60,685 nucleotides of DNA, from positions 1 through 60,685 of the forward strand of contig ONKU01000023.1 in assembly GCA_900318535.1 (NCBI GenBank). The letters run 5' to 3'. Positions within the stretch are counted from its first letter, which is position 1. Every line of letters starts with the position of its first letter. Shown piece by piece: positions 45,329-53,069 of the stretch. The position numbers and the translations under genes were made by a program. Below the pieces are notes generated by a model, which had not been told where the DNA came from, made no database searches, and was given only the letters and a program-made list of their open reading frames with translations. The stretch is from an uncultured Prevotellaceae bacterium. GTDB taxonomy: Bacteria > Bacteroidota > Bacteroidia > Bacteroidales > Muribaculaceae.

Positions 45329-47767
45329 ATGCACATGAACAATCATCAATCAGGAAATATCATCACCCGCAACTGGCACCGCTTCAAAGTGTGGTACAAG
45401 GGCTTGTACCGCGGCCGCCCGTGGTGGGTCAAGACGCTGGCCGCATTGGGCACGTTCATCGTGCTGTTCCTCCTCTACCTCATTGCTGTGGACATCAACC
45501 TGCTGTGGCTCTTCGGCAAGTCGCCCAGCACCTACAGCATCATGCATCCCCGCAACCCCGAGGCTAGCTACCTGTACAGTGCCGACGGCAAGACCATCGG
45601 CAAGTATTATGACGAGAACCGCACGCCCGTGACTTATGAATCGATCAACCCGCAGTTCTTCCAGGTCCTGATCGACACCGAGGACGAGCGCTTCTATAAG
45701 CATCACGGCATCGACTTTAGCGGCCTGGGTGCCGCTTTCAAGGACATGGTGCTGCACGGGCGTCCCCGTGGCGCGAGCACCATCACCCAGCAGCTGGTGA
45801 AGAACATGTTCCGCACCCGCAGCGACTACTCTACAGGCTTGCTGGGCTATATTCCGGGCGTGAAAATGCTCATCATGAAGAGCAAGGAGTGGATCATCGC
45901 CACCAAGCTGGAAATCTTCTATTCCAAGAAGGAAATCCTGGAGATGTATGCCAACACGGTGGACTTCGGCAGCAACGCCTATGGCATCAAGACTGCCGCC
46001 AACACCTATTTCAAGACCACACCGCGTGACCTCAAGCTCGAGGAGAGCGCTGTGCTCGTTGGCCTGCTCAAGGCCACCAGCACCTATAACCCGCGCATCA
46101 ACCCCAAGAACAGCCTGCGGCGCCGCAACCAGGTGCTGAAGAACATGGTTGAGCGCGGCGACTTGACCGAGGCCCAGTATGACTCGGTGTCCTCGTTGCC
46201 CATCGACCTGAAATATACCCTCGAGACCAACTACGACGGTGTGGCCCCCTACTTCCGCGAAGCTGTGGCACGCGAGATCGAGGGAATCGCCAAGGCTCAG
46301 GGCCTGAAACTAGACTTGGAGCGTGACGGCCTCAAGATCTACACTACGCTCGACTCCAAGATGCAGGAATATGCCGAGCAGGCCGTGAGCGAGAAGATGA
46401 AGGTCGTGCAGCAGAACTTCAGGAGCCACTGGGGCGACAACGACTGCTGGCTCGACGAGAACAACCAGCCCATTGCCAATTTTGTTGAGGACAAGGCCCG
46501 CAACACGCCCATCTACCACGAGCTGCTGGCGCGATATCCCAACGACCTGGACTCGGTCAACTACTACATGAACAAGCCTCACATGGTGCACCTGTTCGAC
46601 TATGAGAACGACTCGTTGTACATGGAGATGAGCTCGATGGACTCGGTGCGCTACATGCTGCACTTCATGCACTGCGGATTCATTGCGATGGAGCCCAGCA
46701 ACGGACACGTCAAGGCGTGGGTGGGTGATGTGGACTTTGACACGTGGAAATACGATAAGGTGCGTGCCAAGCATCAGCCTGGCTCCACCTTCAAGCTCTT
46801 TGTCTATGCCATGGCGATGGAGCGGGGACTGGTGCCCTGTACCCGCCGCCTCGACGAGTATATCGACACATTGGTCTATAACGAGGAGAAACACGAGCTC
46901 GAGCACTGGCGCCCCACTAATGCCAACGGCACCTTTACCGGCGCCGAGATGACGTTGCGCGCTGCATTTGCCCAGAGTATCAACAGCGTCACCGTGCGTG
47001 TGGGCACCGAGGTAGGCTTTGCCGAAATCGCCCAACTGGCGCGCGACATGGGCATACATTCGCCGTTGGATCCCAAACCGGCGCTCTCGCTGGGAGCCAG
47101 TGACGTCGATTTGATGGAATTGGTCAACTCCTATTGCACCGTGGTCAACGACGGCGTGCGCAACGATCCTGTCATCGTCACCCGCATTGTGGACCGTGAC
47201 GGTAAGGAAATCTACCGGGCTCCGTCACATCAGGAGCGTGCCATGTCCTACCGCTCGGCCTGGCTCATGCAGCAGATGCTGCTGGCCTGCCGCACCGATG
47301 CAGGAGGCACGGCGATGGCCCTGAATGGATACATCACCCGTCCGCTCTATGACGTGGACTTGGGCGGCAAGACAGGTACCAGCAACCGCCATGCCGACGC
47401 TTGGTTTGTAGCTGTTTCGCCGGGACTGGTGTGCGGCTCGTGGGTGGGCGGTGAGTACCGTCAGATCCACTTCCGCTGGGGTGCGCTGGGTCAGGGCAGC
47501 CGCACTGCCTTGCCCATCTGCGGTCGCTTCCTGCAGCTCGTGCTGAGCGACCCGCAATTCCGCAAGTATCACCAACGCTTCCAGCCTGCCAAGGAGCCAA
47601 TCGATGCCGACCTCTATTCCGGCTGCTCGTCTATCGGTCCTGTCGAGGAGTTTGACTCGACGATGCTGGAATTTGATGAAGACAGCCTCTTTGTGCCCCT
47701 CACCGACGACATCAACCCCGACGAGAAGCTCGAGGATCCCAACAAGGCCGTGCCCGACACGGTATAA
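45329..47767 (+). CDS. Class A penicillin-binding protein (PBP1A type)
   Basis: An 812-residue inner-membrane peptidoglycan synthase. A cytoplasmic N-terminus and one membrane helix (about 36-56) precede the GT51 transglycosylase domain, with IDTEDERFYKHHGID near 110 and RGASTITQQLVKN near 145. The transpeptidase motifs are PGSTFK (SxxK) near 490, SINS (SxN) near 550 and GGKTGTSN (KTG) near 679. The tail is acidic. Length and motif order match PBP1A/MrcA. It probably shares the upstream glycosyltransferase promoter and ends at a strong terminator. Confidence 0.95.
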   Translation: MHMNNHQSGNIITRNWHRFKVWYKGLYRGRPWWVKTLAALGTFIVLFLLYLIAVDINLLWLFGKSPSTYSIMHPRNPEASYLYSADGKTIGKYYDENRTPVTYESINPQFFQVLIDTEDERFYKHHGIDFSGLGAAFKDMVLHGRPRGASTITQQLVKNMFRTRSDYSTGLLGYIPGVKMLIMKSKEWIIATKLEIFYSKKEILEMYANTVDFGSNAYGIKTAANTYFKTTPRDLKLEESAVLVGLLKATSTYNPRINPKNSLRRRNQVLKNMVERGDLTEAQYDSVSSLPIDLKYTLETNYDGVAPYFREAVAREIEGIAKAQGLKLDLERDGLKIYTTLDSKMQEYAEQAVSEKMKVVQQNFRSHWGDNDCWLDENNQPIANFVEDKARNTPIYHELLARYPNDLDSVNYYMNKPHMVHLFDYENDSLYMEMSSMDSVRYMLHFMHCGFIAMEPSNGHVKAWVGDVDFDTWKYDKVRAKHQPGSTFKLFVYAMAMERGLVPCTRRLDEYIDTLVYNEEKHELEHWRPTNANGTFTGAEMTLRAAFAQSINSVTVRVGTEVGFAEIAQLARDMGIHSPLDPKPALSLGASDVDLMELVNSYCTVVNDGVRNDPVIVTRIVDRDGKEIYRAPSHQERAMSYRSAWLMQQMLLACRTDAGGTAMALNGYITRPLYDVDLGGKTGTSNRHADAWFVAVSPGLVCGSWVGGEYRQIHFRWGALGQGSRTALPICGRFLQLVLSDPQFRKYHQRFQPAKEPIDADLYSGCSSIGPVEEFDSTMLEFDEDSLFVPLTDDINPDEKLEDPNKAVPDTV

Positions 47768-47793
47768 GCCGTCAGGTCTTCTCTAGACGCATC

Positions 47794-47832
47794 AATATCC
47801 CCAAACCATTCGGGCTTGGGGATATTCTTTTT
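47794..47832 (+). terminator. Terminator after the PBP gene
   Basis: An 11-pair perfect stem (AATATCCCCAA with TTGGGGATATT), 11-base loop, and CTTTTT at the end. Confidence 0.88.
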
Positions 47833-47854
47833 GCTGTGGAATTGGTGCTTTGCG

Positions 47855-49135
47855 TTATTGGCTGCGGGCGTCGGTGGCCAACAGACGGTGGCCCAGGCGG
47901 CAGTAGATGCACTTGCGGGCCTCGCAGTAGTTGCGCCGCAGCTGGATGAGGGCCTGGCTGGTCAGGGCGTCGTCACACTTGATGCCGGCCGCCCTGAACA
48001 TCGTCACGATGCTATTCTGCTCAGGGCGGATGTCCTCGAGCAGGGCGATGGCGCGGTCCGTCATCGCATAGTCGTCGGTCATCTCGCCGCGGGCATAGTA
48101 GAGCGGGGCAACGGTGTTGATGAGCACGATGTCGATGCTGCTGTTACTCAAGGCGCGTCCTGCGCTGGGTGAGGGCTTGCCGAAGGAGTAGTGCGTCGTC
48201 CAGTAGCCGCTCAACTCGAGGTCAAACAGTTGGCGCAAGGCTTTGGTGTCGCTGGCGTTGAGGACATCGTTCATCAGGCTGAACCCGCCATGGACGAATT
48301 GGGCCAGCAGGGCAATGCGGCGGTAGGGAAAATTCTGAGGGCGGCTGCGGAACAGGCGCCAAGCGGTGCCCTCGATGGGGCGCAGCGAGAATTTGTTGGC
48401 TAGGAAGGCATATTCGCGCATCAGCTGCTGGTAGTAGGAATCTTCGGTGTGGGCGCCGTTCAGCAGTCCCGCCTGGCCGAATAGCAGCGCCTCGACCTGC
48501 AGGATGGAGTCGCTGTGCTTGTGAAGCAGGCGCAGCGGCGTGACGCGCGCCAGCCGCTCAAACGCGTCGTTGTTGATGCCGAATCCCAGCGTGCGGGCCA
48601 GCATTACATAGCAGATATCCTCCCAGCTGCCGTTGTAACGGTCGTAGAGTTCGCGCACGCGGTCCACCTTGCCGTGCAGCCGCTCAAAGGCCAGCGCCTC
48701 GATCCACTCGGTGACGGTGAGCGACGGGACCTCGCCCAGTCGTGCGGCACAGGGCAGTTCGACCTTGGCATTCACGAGGCGGTCATAGGACTCGTTGAAG
48801 CGAGGTGATACCTTGAGCTCGACTTGGGGGATGATTTCGCCGTTGATGCGGGCGACGGGTGCGTCGTCCTTCTCGACGACGTGCAGGATGACGCTGTCAT
48901 AGGCCGGGTCCTCGTCGTGGTGGTGCCGTTTCCAGTCGCTGGCACGCACGTGTATCTCGACATTGCCCACCCACAGGCGCCCGTCAATCTCGACCTTGGC
49001 ATTGAAGAAGTCGGGACCTGCGTCGGTGTTCAGCAGGCCGGGGTCGATGACGCGCACACGGCGGCCGTCGTTGGTCACCATGTCCTCGCTGAGCCACAGC
49101 TTGTGTAGCCAGATGTATTGCAGCAGTCCCTCCAT
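47855..49135 (-). CDS. DUF2851 family protein
   Basis: A 426-residue protein of normal family length. The N-terminal MEGLLQYIWLHKLW and the block DAGPDFFNAKVEIDG...WVGNVEIHVRASDW near 37-66 are highly characteristic of DUF2851. The C-terminus holds a compact cysteine motif (NYCEARKCIYCRLGHRLL). The function is unknown. The fold carries nuclease-like features in its acidic DxF/ExH region, but that is inference. It converges with the PBP gene and is divergent from the polytopic protein gene. Confidence 0.88.
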   Translation of the reverse strand: MEGLLQYIWLHKLWLSEDMVTNDGRRVRVIDPGLLNTDAGPDFFNAKVEIDGRLWVGNVEIHVRASDWKRHHHDEDPAYDSVILHVVEKDDAPVARINGEIIPQVELKVSPRFNESYDRLVNAKVELPCAARLGEVPSLTVTEWIEALAFERLHGKVDRVRELYDRYNGSWEDICYVMLARTLGFGINNDAFERLARVTPLRLLHKHSDSILQVEALLFGQAGLLNGAHTEDSYYQQLMREYAFLANKFSLRPIEGTAWRLFRSRPQNFPYRRIALLAQFVHGGFSLMNDVLNASDTKALRQLFDLELSGYWTTHYSFGKPSPSAGRALSNSSIDIVLINTVAPLYYARGEMTDDYAMTDRAIALLEDIRPEQNSIVTMFRAAGIKCDDALTSQALIQLRRNYCEARKCIYCRLGHRLLATDARSQ

Positions 49136-49139
49136 TCTT

Positions 49140-49212
49140 TCAGTTTTTAGTTTTCAGTTTTTAGTTTTAAGTACGAATACTAACTCCTAACTCCTAACTT
49201 CTAACTTCTAAT
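49140..49212. repeat. Heptamer repeats between DUF2851 and the polytopic protein gene
   Basis: First (T)TTAGTTT/TTCAGTT-type units, then the inverse TAACTCC, TAACTCC, TAACTTC, TAACTTC. The two halves point in opposite directions between two divergent genes, so each gene sees the repeat in the same orientation. Confidence 0.55.
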
Positions 49213-49271
49213 CGACGAGCGAATTTACTGCTTTTTTTCATGCCGATGACAAGAATGCTGTGATTTTTTGC

Positions 49272-49279
49272 TACCTTTG
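49272..49279 (+). promoter_or_regulatory. -7 box for the polytopic protein gene
   Basis: TACCTTTG, only 10 bases before the ATG at 49290, so the transcript has little or no leader. Confidence 0.45.
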
Positions 49280-49289
49280 TCACATCGTG

Positions 49290-50984
49290 ATGAAGAAGGC
49301 GGGACATATCATCGAGTGGCTCAATGGCCATTACGGCTCCGCGGTGGGGTGGGCGATAGCCCTGCTCACGCTGTGGCAGCTGCTGATAGCCGTCTTCGGT
49401 GTGGACCTGTGCGACTCGGGCTATTACCTCACTTTCTTTGACAACATCTTCAAGGCCCCAGCGAGTGTGGAGTACAATTTCATGTATTACATGAGTGGCG
49501 TGGCCGGCGGTGTGCTCAATGCCGTGCTGCCCGAGGGCGGCAAGTGGATGGCGATGCGCGTCGCGGGTGTGTTGTGCAATGCGGGTGCCATGGCGATTAT
49601 GGCGTGTGTCCTGCGCCGCATCCTGCCAGCTACGGCGGTCATCATGGGTTTCCTGATGGTAGTGGCCTCGCTGGTGATGTACCCGTTCACCTTCAATAAC
49701 GACCTGATGAGCGCCCTGCTGTGGGTAGCGGCCCTGGCGTGCATGTTCAAGGGCCTCACGCACGGCCGATGGCGTTCCCTGCTGCTGGCTGGCGTGCTGG
49801 TGGGCGTGAATACGTTTACCCGCATCCCCAACGTGCTGGCCATTGGGCTGGCGGTGATGCCGTTTGTCGCTCATTTTTATAATAAGTGCACGTGGCGTGA
49901 GTGCTGGCGTCAGTGCGGCATATTCCTGGCAGGTGCCGCAGCCGGGATTCTCGCTGTCATCGGCATGATGATGGCTTTGGGGCACTGGGACATCTTTGTG
50001 CAAAATATGACCGACCTGCTGGGTATCGTTACCGGCAGCAGCGGTGCGGCGACGCACAATGCAGGCGGCTTGGTGGCTGTGATGCTCGGTTTCTACAGGC
50101 AATGCCTGCTGGTGGGCCTCAAGATGGCCGCGCTGTGGCTTCCCCTGTGGCTGGCGTGGCGCTATGTCGGCAACCGGTGGCTGCGTTGGATCCTGTGGCT
50201 CGCCGTGGCAATCGTGTCGCTGTATTTCATGTGGCACCAGTCCCACATCATGCATCCGTTGTGGGTGATGTGTGTGGCCGGGCTCGTGTGGGTCATCATC
50301 AAGGGCGGCAGCCGTGCCGTGGCGGCATGGTTGGGCCTGTTCATGCTGCTGGTGTTCCCCCTGGGCAGCGATGGAGCGACCAACAACGGCGGCATCATCG
50401 CCTGGATGGCAGCTCCCGTGGCGGCGCTCATGTGGCAGCGTCGCACCACCATCGTCTTCCCCTTGACGTTCATTCTTGTCGGCCTTGTGCAGGCGTTGTT
50501 GCTGGGCGCCTACTTTGACGGCGGCTCCCTGCGTCACAAGACGGCAACGGTCAACGATAGCCGTGCGGCTCTGGTCCGCACCACTCCCGAGCGGGCCCAC
50601 ATCATCAACGAGACCCTTGCGGGCCTGCAGGGACGCGTCTCGACGGGTGACACATTGTTATGTTATGGCAGCATTCCCATGATGAACCATTTGACGCGCA
50701 CCATCCCAGCCATCGGCTGCTCGTGGCCCGAACTGCTCAGCGCCGACGCGCTCGATGCCCGTCTCAAGGCTTGGGACGGCGATTGCCCCGCGATTCTGCG
50801 GCAAAAGTTCAACGACCTGGGCCCCTATTGGAGCGAGGCGACCGACGATTTCCTGCAAGCCTATCCCCATCAGGACAAGTTCCTGACCCAGGATAAAATG
50901 GATGCCATCAAACGTTTCATTGCCGCCCACGGCTACCGCATTGTTTGGCAAAACGAATGGTTTGCCCTGTATAAGACTGATTGA
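49290..50984 (+). CDS. Polytopic membrane protein, GT-C glycosyltransferase-like
   Basis: A 564-residue protein with about ten to twelve membrane helices spread from residue 18 to about 405 and a C-terminal soluble domain of about 160 residues. An early loop VDLCDSGYYLTFFDNIF near 38 has the acidic pair and aromatic context of GT-C enzymes that use lipid-linked sugars; the rest is too divergent for a family name. MKKAGHI was chosen as start because the frame upstream (from 49260) overlaps the -7 box. The substrate is unknown. Confidence 0.75.
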   Translation: MKKAGHIIEWLNGHYGSAVGWAIALLTLWQLLIAVFGVDLCDSGYYLTFFDNIFKAPASVEYNFMYYMSGVAGGVLNAVLPEGGKWMAMRVAGVLCNAGAMAIMACVLRRILPATAVIMGFLMVVASLVMYPFTFNNDLMSALLWVAALACMFKGLTHGRWRSLLLAGVLVGVNTFTRIPNVLAIGLAVMPFVAHFYNKCTWRECWRQCGIFLAGAAAGILAVIGMMMALGHWDIFVQNMTDLLGIVTGSSGAATHNAGGLVAVMLGFYRQCLLVGLKMAALWLPLWLAWRYVGNRWLRWILWLAVAIVSLYFMWHQSHIMHPLWVMCVAGLVWVIIKGGSRAVAAWLGLFMLLVFPLGSDGATNNGGIIAWMAAPVAALMWQRRTTIVFPLTFILVGLVQALLLGAYFDGGSLRHKTATVNDSRAALVRTTPERAHIINETLAGLQGRVSTGDTLLCYGSIPMMNHLTRTIPAIGCSWPELLSADALDARLKAWDGDCPAILRQKFNDLGPYWSEATDDFLQAYPHQDKFLTQDKMDAIKRFIAAHGYRIVWQNEWFALYKTD

Positions 50985-51049
50985 TAATGAATTAACGACC
51001 GTTAGACGCGACCTAATGAAAAGATTTTTCATTTTTTCTGCCAAAAAAT

Positions 51050-51080
51050 TTGGTCACGTCAAAAAGTCGCCGTATCTTTG
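51050..51080 (+). promoter_or_regulatory. tRNA-Phe promoter
   Basis: TTG at 51050-51052, 20-base spacer and TATCTTTG at 51073-51080. Full match to the local consensus. Confidence 0.65.
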
Positions 51081-51095
51081 CACTCGCTTTTGAAA

Positions 51096-51167
51096 GGTAC
51101 CTTAGCTCAGTGGTAGAGCAGTGGACTGAAAATCCGCGTGTCCCTGGTTCGATCCCCGGAGGTACCA
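51096..51167 (+). tRNA. tRNA-Phe (anticodon GAA)
   Basis: Cloverleaf with acceptor GGTACCT/AGGTACC and discriminator A, D-arm GCTC/GAGC, anticodon stem GTGGA/TCCGC, anticodon GAA at 51128-51130, and a T-arm with GGTTCGATCC. No encoded CCA. The 3' side borders an accessory stretch, a common landing site for mobile elements. Confidence 0.96.
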
Positions 51168-51201
51168 CAAAAGATTGCACGTAAGTGCCAGAAAATCAAG
51201 G

Positions 51202-51255
51202 ATTCGGTTTTCGAGTGGGAGTAAAATTGACAACCATTTGACAACCGAATTTTTT
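51202..51255 (+). terminator. Possible terminator after tRNA-Phe
   Basis: Inverted repeat ATTCGGTT/AACCGAAT with a 33-base loop, followed by T5. The loop contains a direct repeat TTGACAACC at 51227 and 51238. The long loop makes termination uncertain. Confidence 0.4.
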
Positions 51256-51278
51256 ATGTATTATTAACAGATTAAACT

Positions 51279-52316
51279 ATGACCAGAGAGGAATTTATTC
51301 AAAAAGTGCCTAACATTACCTTGAAAGATAAAGTCATTCAATTGGTTGATGAAGGAATCAAAATCTACAAATACGATTCAGAGAAAAAGCAAAGTTATTG
51401 GTATGAGGCTTGCGCAAAATTGTTGTCTGATTCTTCTAACTTTTTGCCTTCTTTTCAGCAATGTTTGGCTGACAGGTTGGATACTGGCCGATATTTATTG
51501 TATTGTGCTGCAACCGATGTGATGAACGACTTTGTCGTTATGGATAAAGCTGAAGATGTAAAGCAGAGAATCTTGAAAATACTGAAAGACTATTCAACAC
51601 AAGCCAAGAAGGATAATTCCTATCAGCTTATGTCTGTTTCAAACAATCTTATAAAGGCTCTGTCGATAACATACTATGCTTATTACGAATACCGAGACGA
51701 AAGGTTAACTCAGATGATAGCTGAATATGAGGACGAAATAGCTTTCCAGGAGATCGCAAATCAATTGAATGGTGATAATCCCAAAGGGAAATCTATCGAC
51801 AGCATAAAAGTGAATTTCTTTCGTGCTAGAGGGCTTGCTTGCGAATTTCATAGTGAGAAGGCAATTAAATTGTTTAAAGAATTGATTTTCCCTCAATTCT
51901 ACGATCGCTATGGAAGAGATCCCATGTCTATAACGGAACTGAAAGCAAAGATCGCAGAGTGTGCTGTTGCAAAAGACAAACTGAATCATCGTGTAATACA
52001 TGAGATGTATAAAATCTTTGTTGATGAAGGTCTCGTCAAATATGGTAGCGACGAAGACCTGTATAAGTTGGGCTCAAAAAATGGTAAATTTGTTTCAGCA
52101 AATAATCAGGTGTCATATTGGATATATGAGGTCTTTCAGAGACTTAGTGGAAAGTATAAACAAGGCGTGGACATAGAAAATATGAGAAAAGCTATACGTG
52201 ATATCCTAAAGTCATACGCAAGCCCAAAGTATTATCACAAAGACGATGTAATGTTTCCTGAAAACTTTGAGCGTGTCTATCGTGTTTATCTTAGATATGA
52301 TGAGGAGAACGGTTGA
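51279..52316 (+). CDS. AT-rich orphan protein, unknown function
   Basis: A 345-residue soluble protein that looks all-helical and highly charged, with no signal, no membrane segment and no motif I recognise. Blocks that could be conserved are WYEACAKLLSDSSNF near 40, RYLLYCAATDVMNDFV near 70 and VSYWIYEVFQRLSGKYKQG near 280. Codon use is strongly AT-rich, unlike every neighbour except the gene at 96. It lies 111 bases after tRNA-Phe and is followed by a candidate structured RNA. Transfer by a mobile element is likely; a defence or toxin-type role is only a guess. Confidence 0.75.
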   Translation: MTREEFIQKVPNITLKDKVIQLVDEGIKIYKYDSEKKQSYWYEACAKLLSDSSNFLPSFQQCLADRLDTGRYLLYCAATDVMNDFVVMDKAEDVKQRILKILKDYSTQAKKDNSYQLMSVSNNLIKALSITYYAYYEYRDERLTQMIAEYEDEIAFQEIANQLNGDNPKGKSIDSIKVNFFRARGLACEFHSEKAIKLFKELIFPQFYDRYGRDPMSITELKAKIAECAVAKDKLNHRVIHEMYKIFVDEGLVKYGSDEDLYKLGSKNGKFVSANNQVSYWIYEVFQRLSGKYKQGVDIENMRKAIRDILKSYASPKYYHKDDVMFPENFERVYRVYLRYDEENG

Positions 52317-52354
52317 TTACGCCTAAAACCCTTATATACAAGAGACAATAACAA

Positions 52355-52593
52355 GCCCCGAAATATAGGCCGCAGCAACACATTAACACGTCGGCGGCTT
52401 TCAAGGGGCGACAACAATATTAACCGATGGTATGGACTGGGCGGCGAAGAGTCGTCCAGCACCGCCATCACCAGGCGTTATCACCTGTCGGGGAGACCGT
52501 GCCCTCAAGACGGCATAATCAAACCGACAGCGAGTCTGGAAAAGAAGCAACGAGGCTGACACCGAAGAGGTGCCGGTCTCGCCTTCTTTTTTT
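52355..52593 (+). ncRNA. Candidate structured RNA of four successive hairpins with a T7 end
   Basis: Stem 1: GCCCC (52355) with GGGGC (52405), enclosing GCCGC/GCGGC. Stem 2: GATGG (52426) with CCATC (52465), enclosing TGGAC/GTCCA. Stem 3: TGTCGG (52486) with CCGACA (52524), enclosing CCGT/ACGG. Stem 4: GCGAG (52530) with CTCGC (52578), enclosing CACC/GGTG. T7 follows at 52587-52593. No frame codes for a plausible protein. It does not show RNase P or tmRNA hallmarks. A GGAA...AGCA patch at 52538 recalls the SRP RNA tip but is not convincing. No own promoter was found, so processing from the upstream transcript is possible. Confidence 0.45.
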
Positions 52594-52610
52594 GGTTCCC
52601 GGGATGTCGA

Positions 52611-52642
52611 TTTTGTTTTTTTGTTGAAAATGAGTATATTTG
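52611..52642 (+). promoter_or_regulatory. Promoter of the AraC-sensor fragment
   Basis: TTTG (52612-52615), exactly 19 bases, TATATTTG (52635-52642). The ATG at 52649 is six bases after the -7 box, so the transcript should start at or next to the start codon. Confidence 0.65.
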
Positions 52643-52648
52643 CGCCCG

Positions 52649-53002
52649 ATGAATGGAACGGAACACATTATTGTTGAGGATCGGTTGACTGGTGTCGGCA
52701 ATCATGCCGGCTATCTGTGCCATACCTATTGCCATCGGGGGGCATGCTCGTTTGACTTCAATAATGGGTCTTACAGCATGGAGGCTGGTGACTGCCTGGT
52801 TGTGCGTCGCAGCGACCTGATGACCAATGTCTGTCAGAGCGACGACTTTGTCGTTGACGTGGTCTATGTGACACCCGAGTTTATCGCAATCTCGACACCG
52901 CACAGCAATTATGGCACCAAAGGTCAGTTGGCATTGTTCAATAATCCCATCATGCGCCTCACGCCCGGCGACATCGAGCAAATACTCATAGAATGCCGAT
53001 AA
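52649..53002 (+). CDS. AraC-type regulator, N-terminal sensor domain only
   Basis: A 117-residue protein. The cupin-like core HAGYLCHTYCHRGACSFDF near 18-37, AGDCLVVRRSDLM near 47 and VVDVVYVTPEFIAIS near 68 match the N-terminal domain of Bacteroidales AraC-family regulators. The two-helix-turn-helix DNA-binding domain expected after about residue 150 is absent; translation stops at TAA after EQILIECR, and no AraC HTH remnant was seen before trxB. Either a truncated gene remnant or a stand-alone sensor. The good promoter argues that it is at least transcribed. Confidence 0.7.
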   Translation: MNGTEHIIVEDRLTGVGNHAGYLCHTYCHRGACSFDFNNGSYSMEAGDCLVVRRSDLMTNVCQSDDFVVDVVYVTPEFIAISTPHSNYGTKGQLALFNNPIMRLTPGDIEQILIECR

Positions 53003-53014
53003 CCACCAGCAAAT

Positions 53015-53047
53015 AAAGAAGCGGCCCCCTGGCGAGGTCTCTTCTTT
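53015..53047. terminator. Two-way hairpin between the AraC fragment and trxB
   Basis: Stem AAAGAAG/CTTCTTT with a further imperfect GGCC/GG upper part. Convergent genes end on both sides. Confidence 0.5.
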
Positions 53048-53069
53048 CACAGTTCTCTCAATGCCCTAT

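Noticed and set aside
51096-53069. Mobile element with integrase and att sites at tRNA-Phe
   Set aside because: No integrase gene and no copy of the tRNA 3' end downstream; only composition supports transfer.
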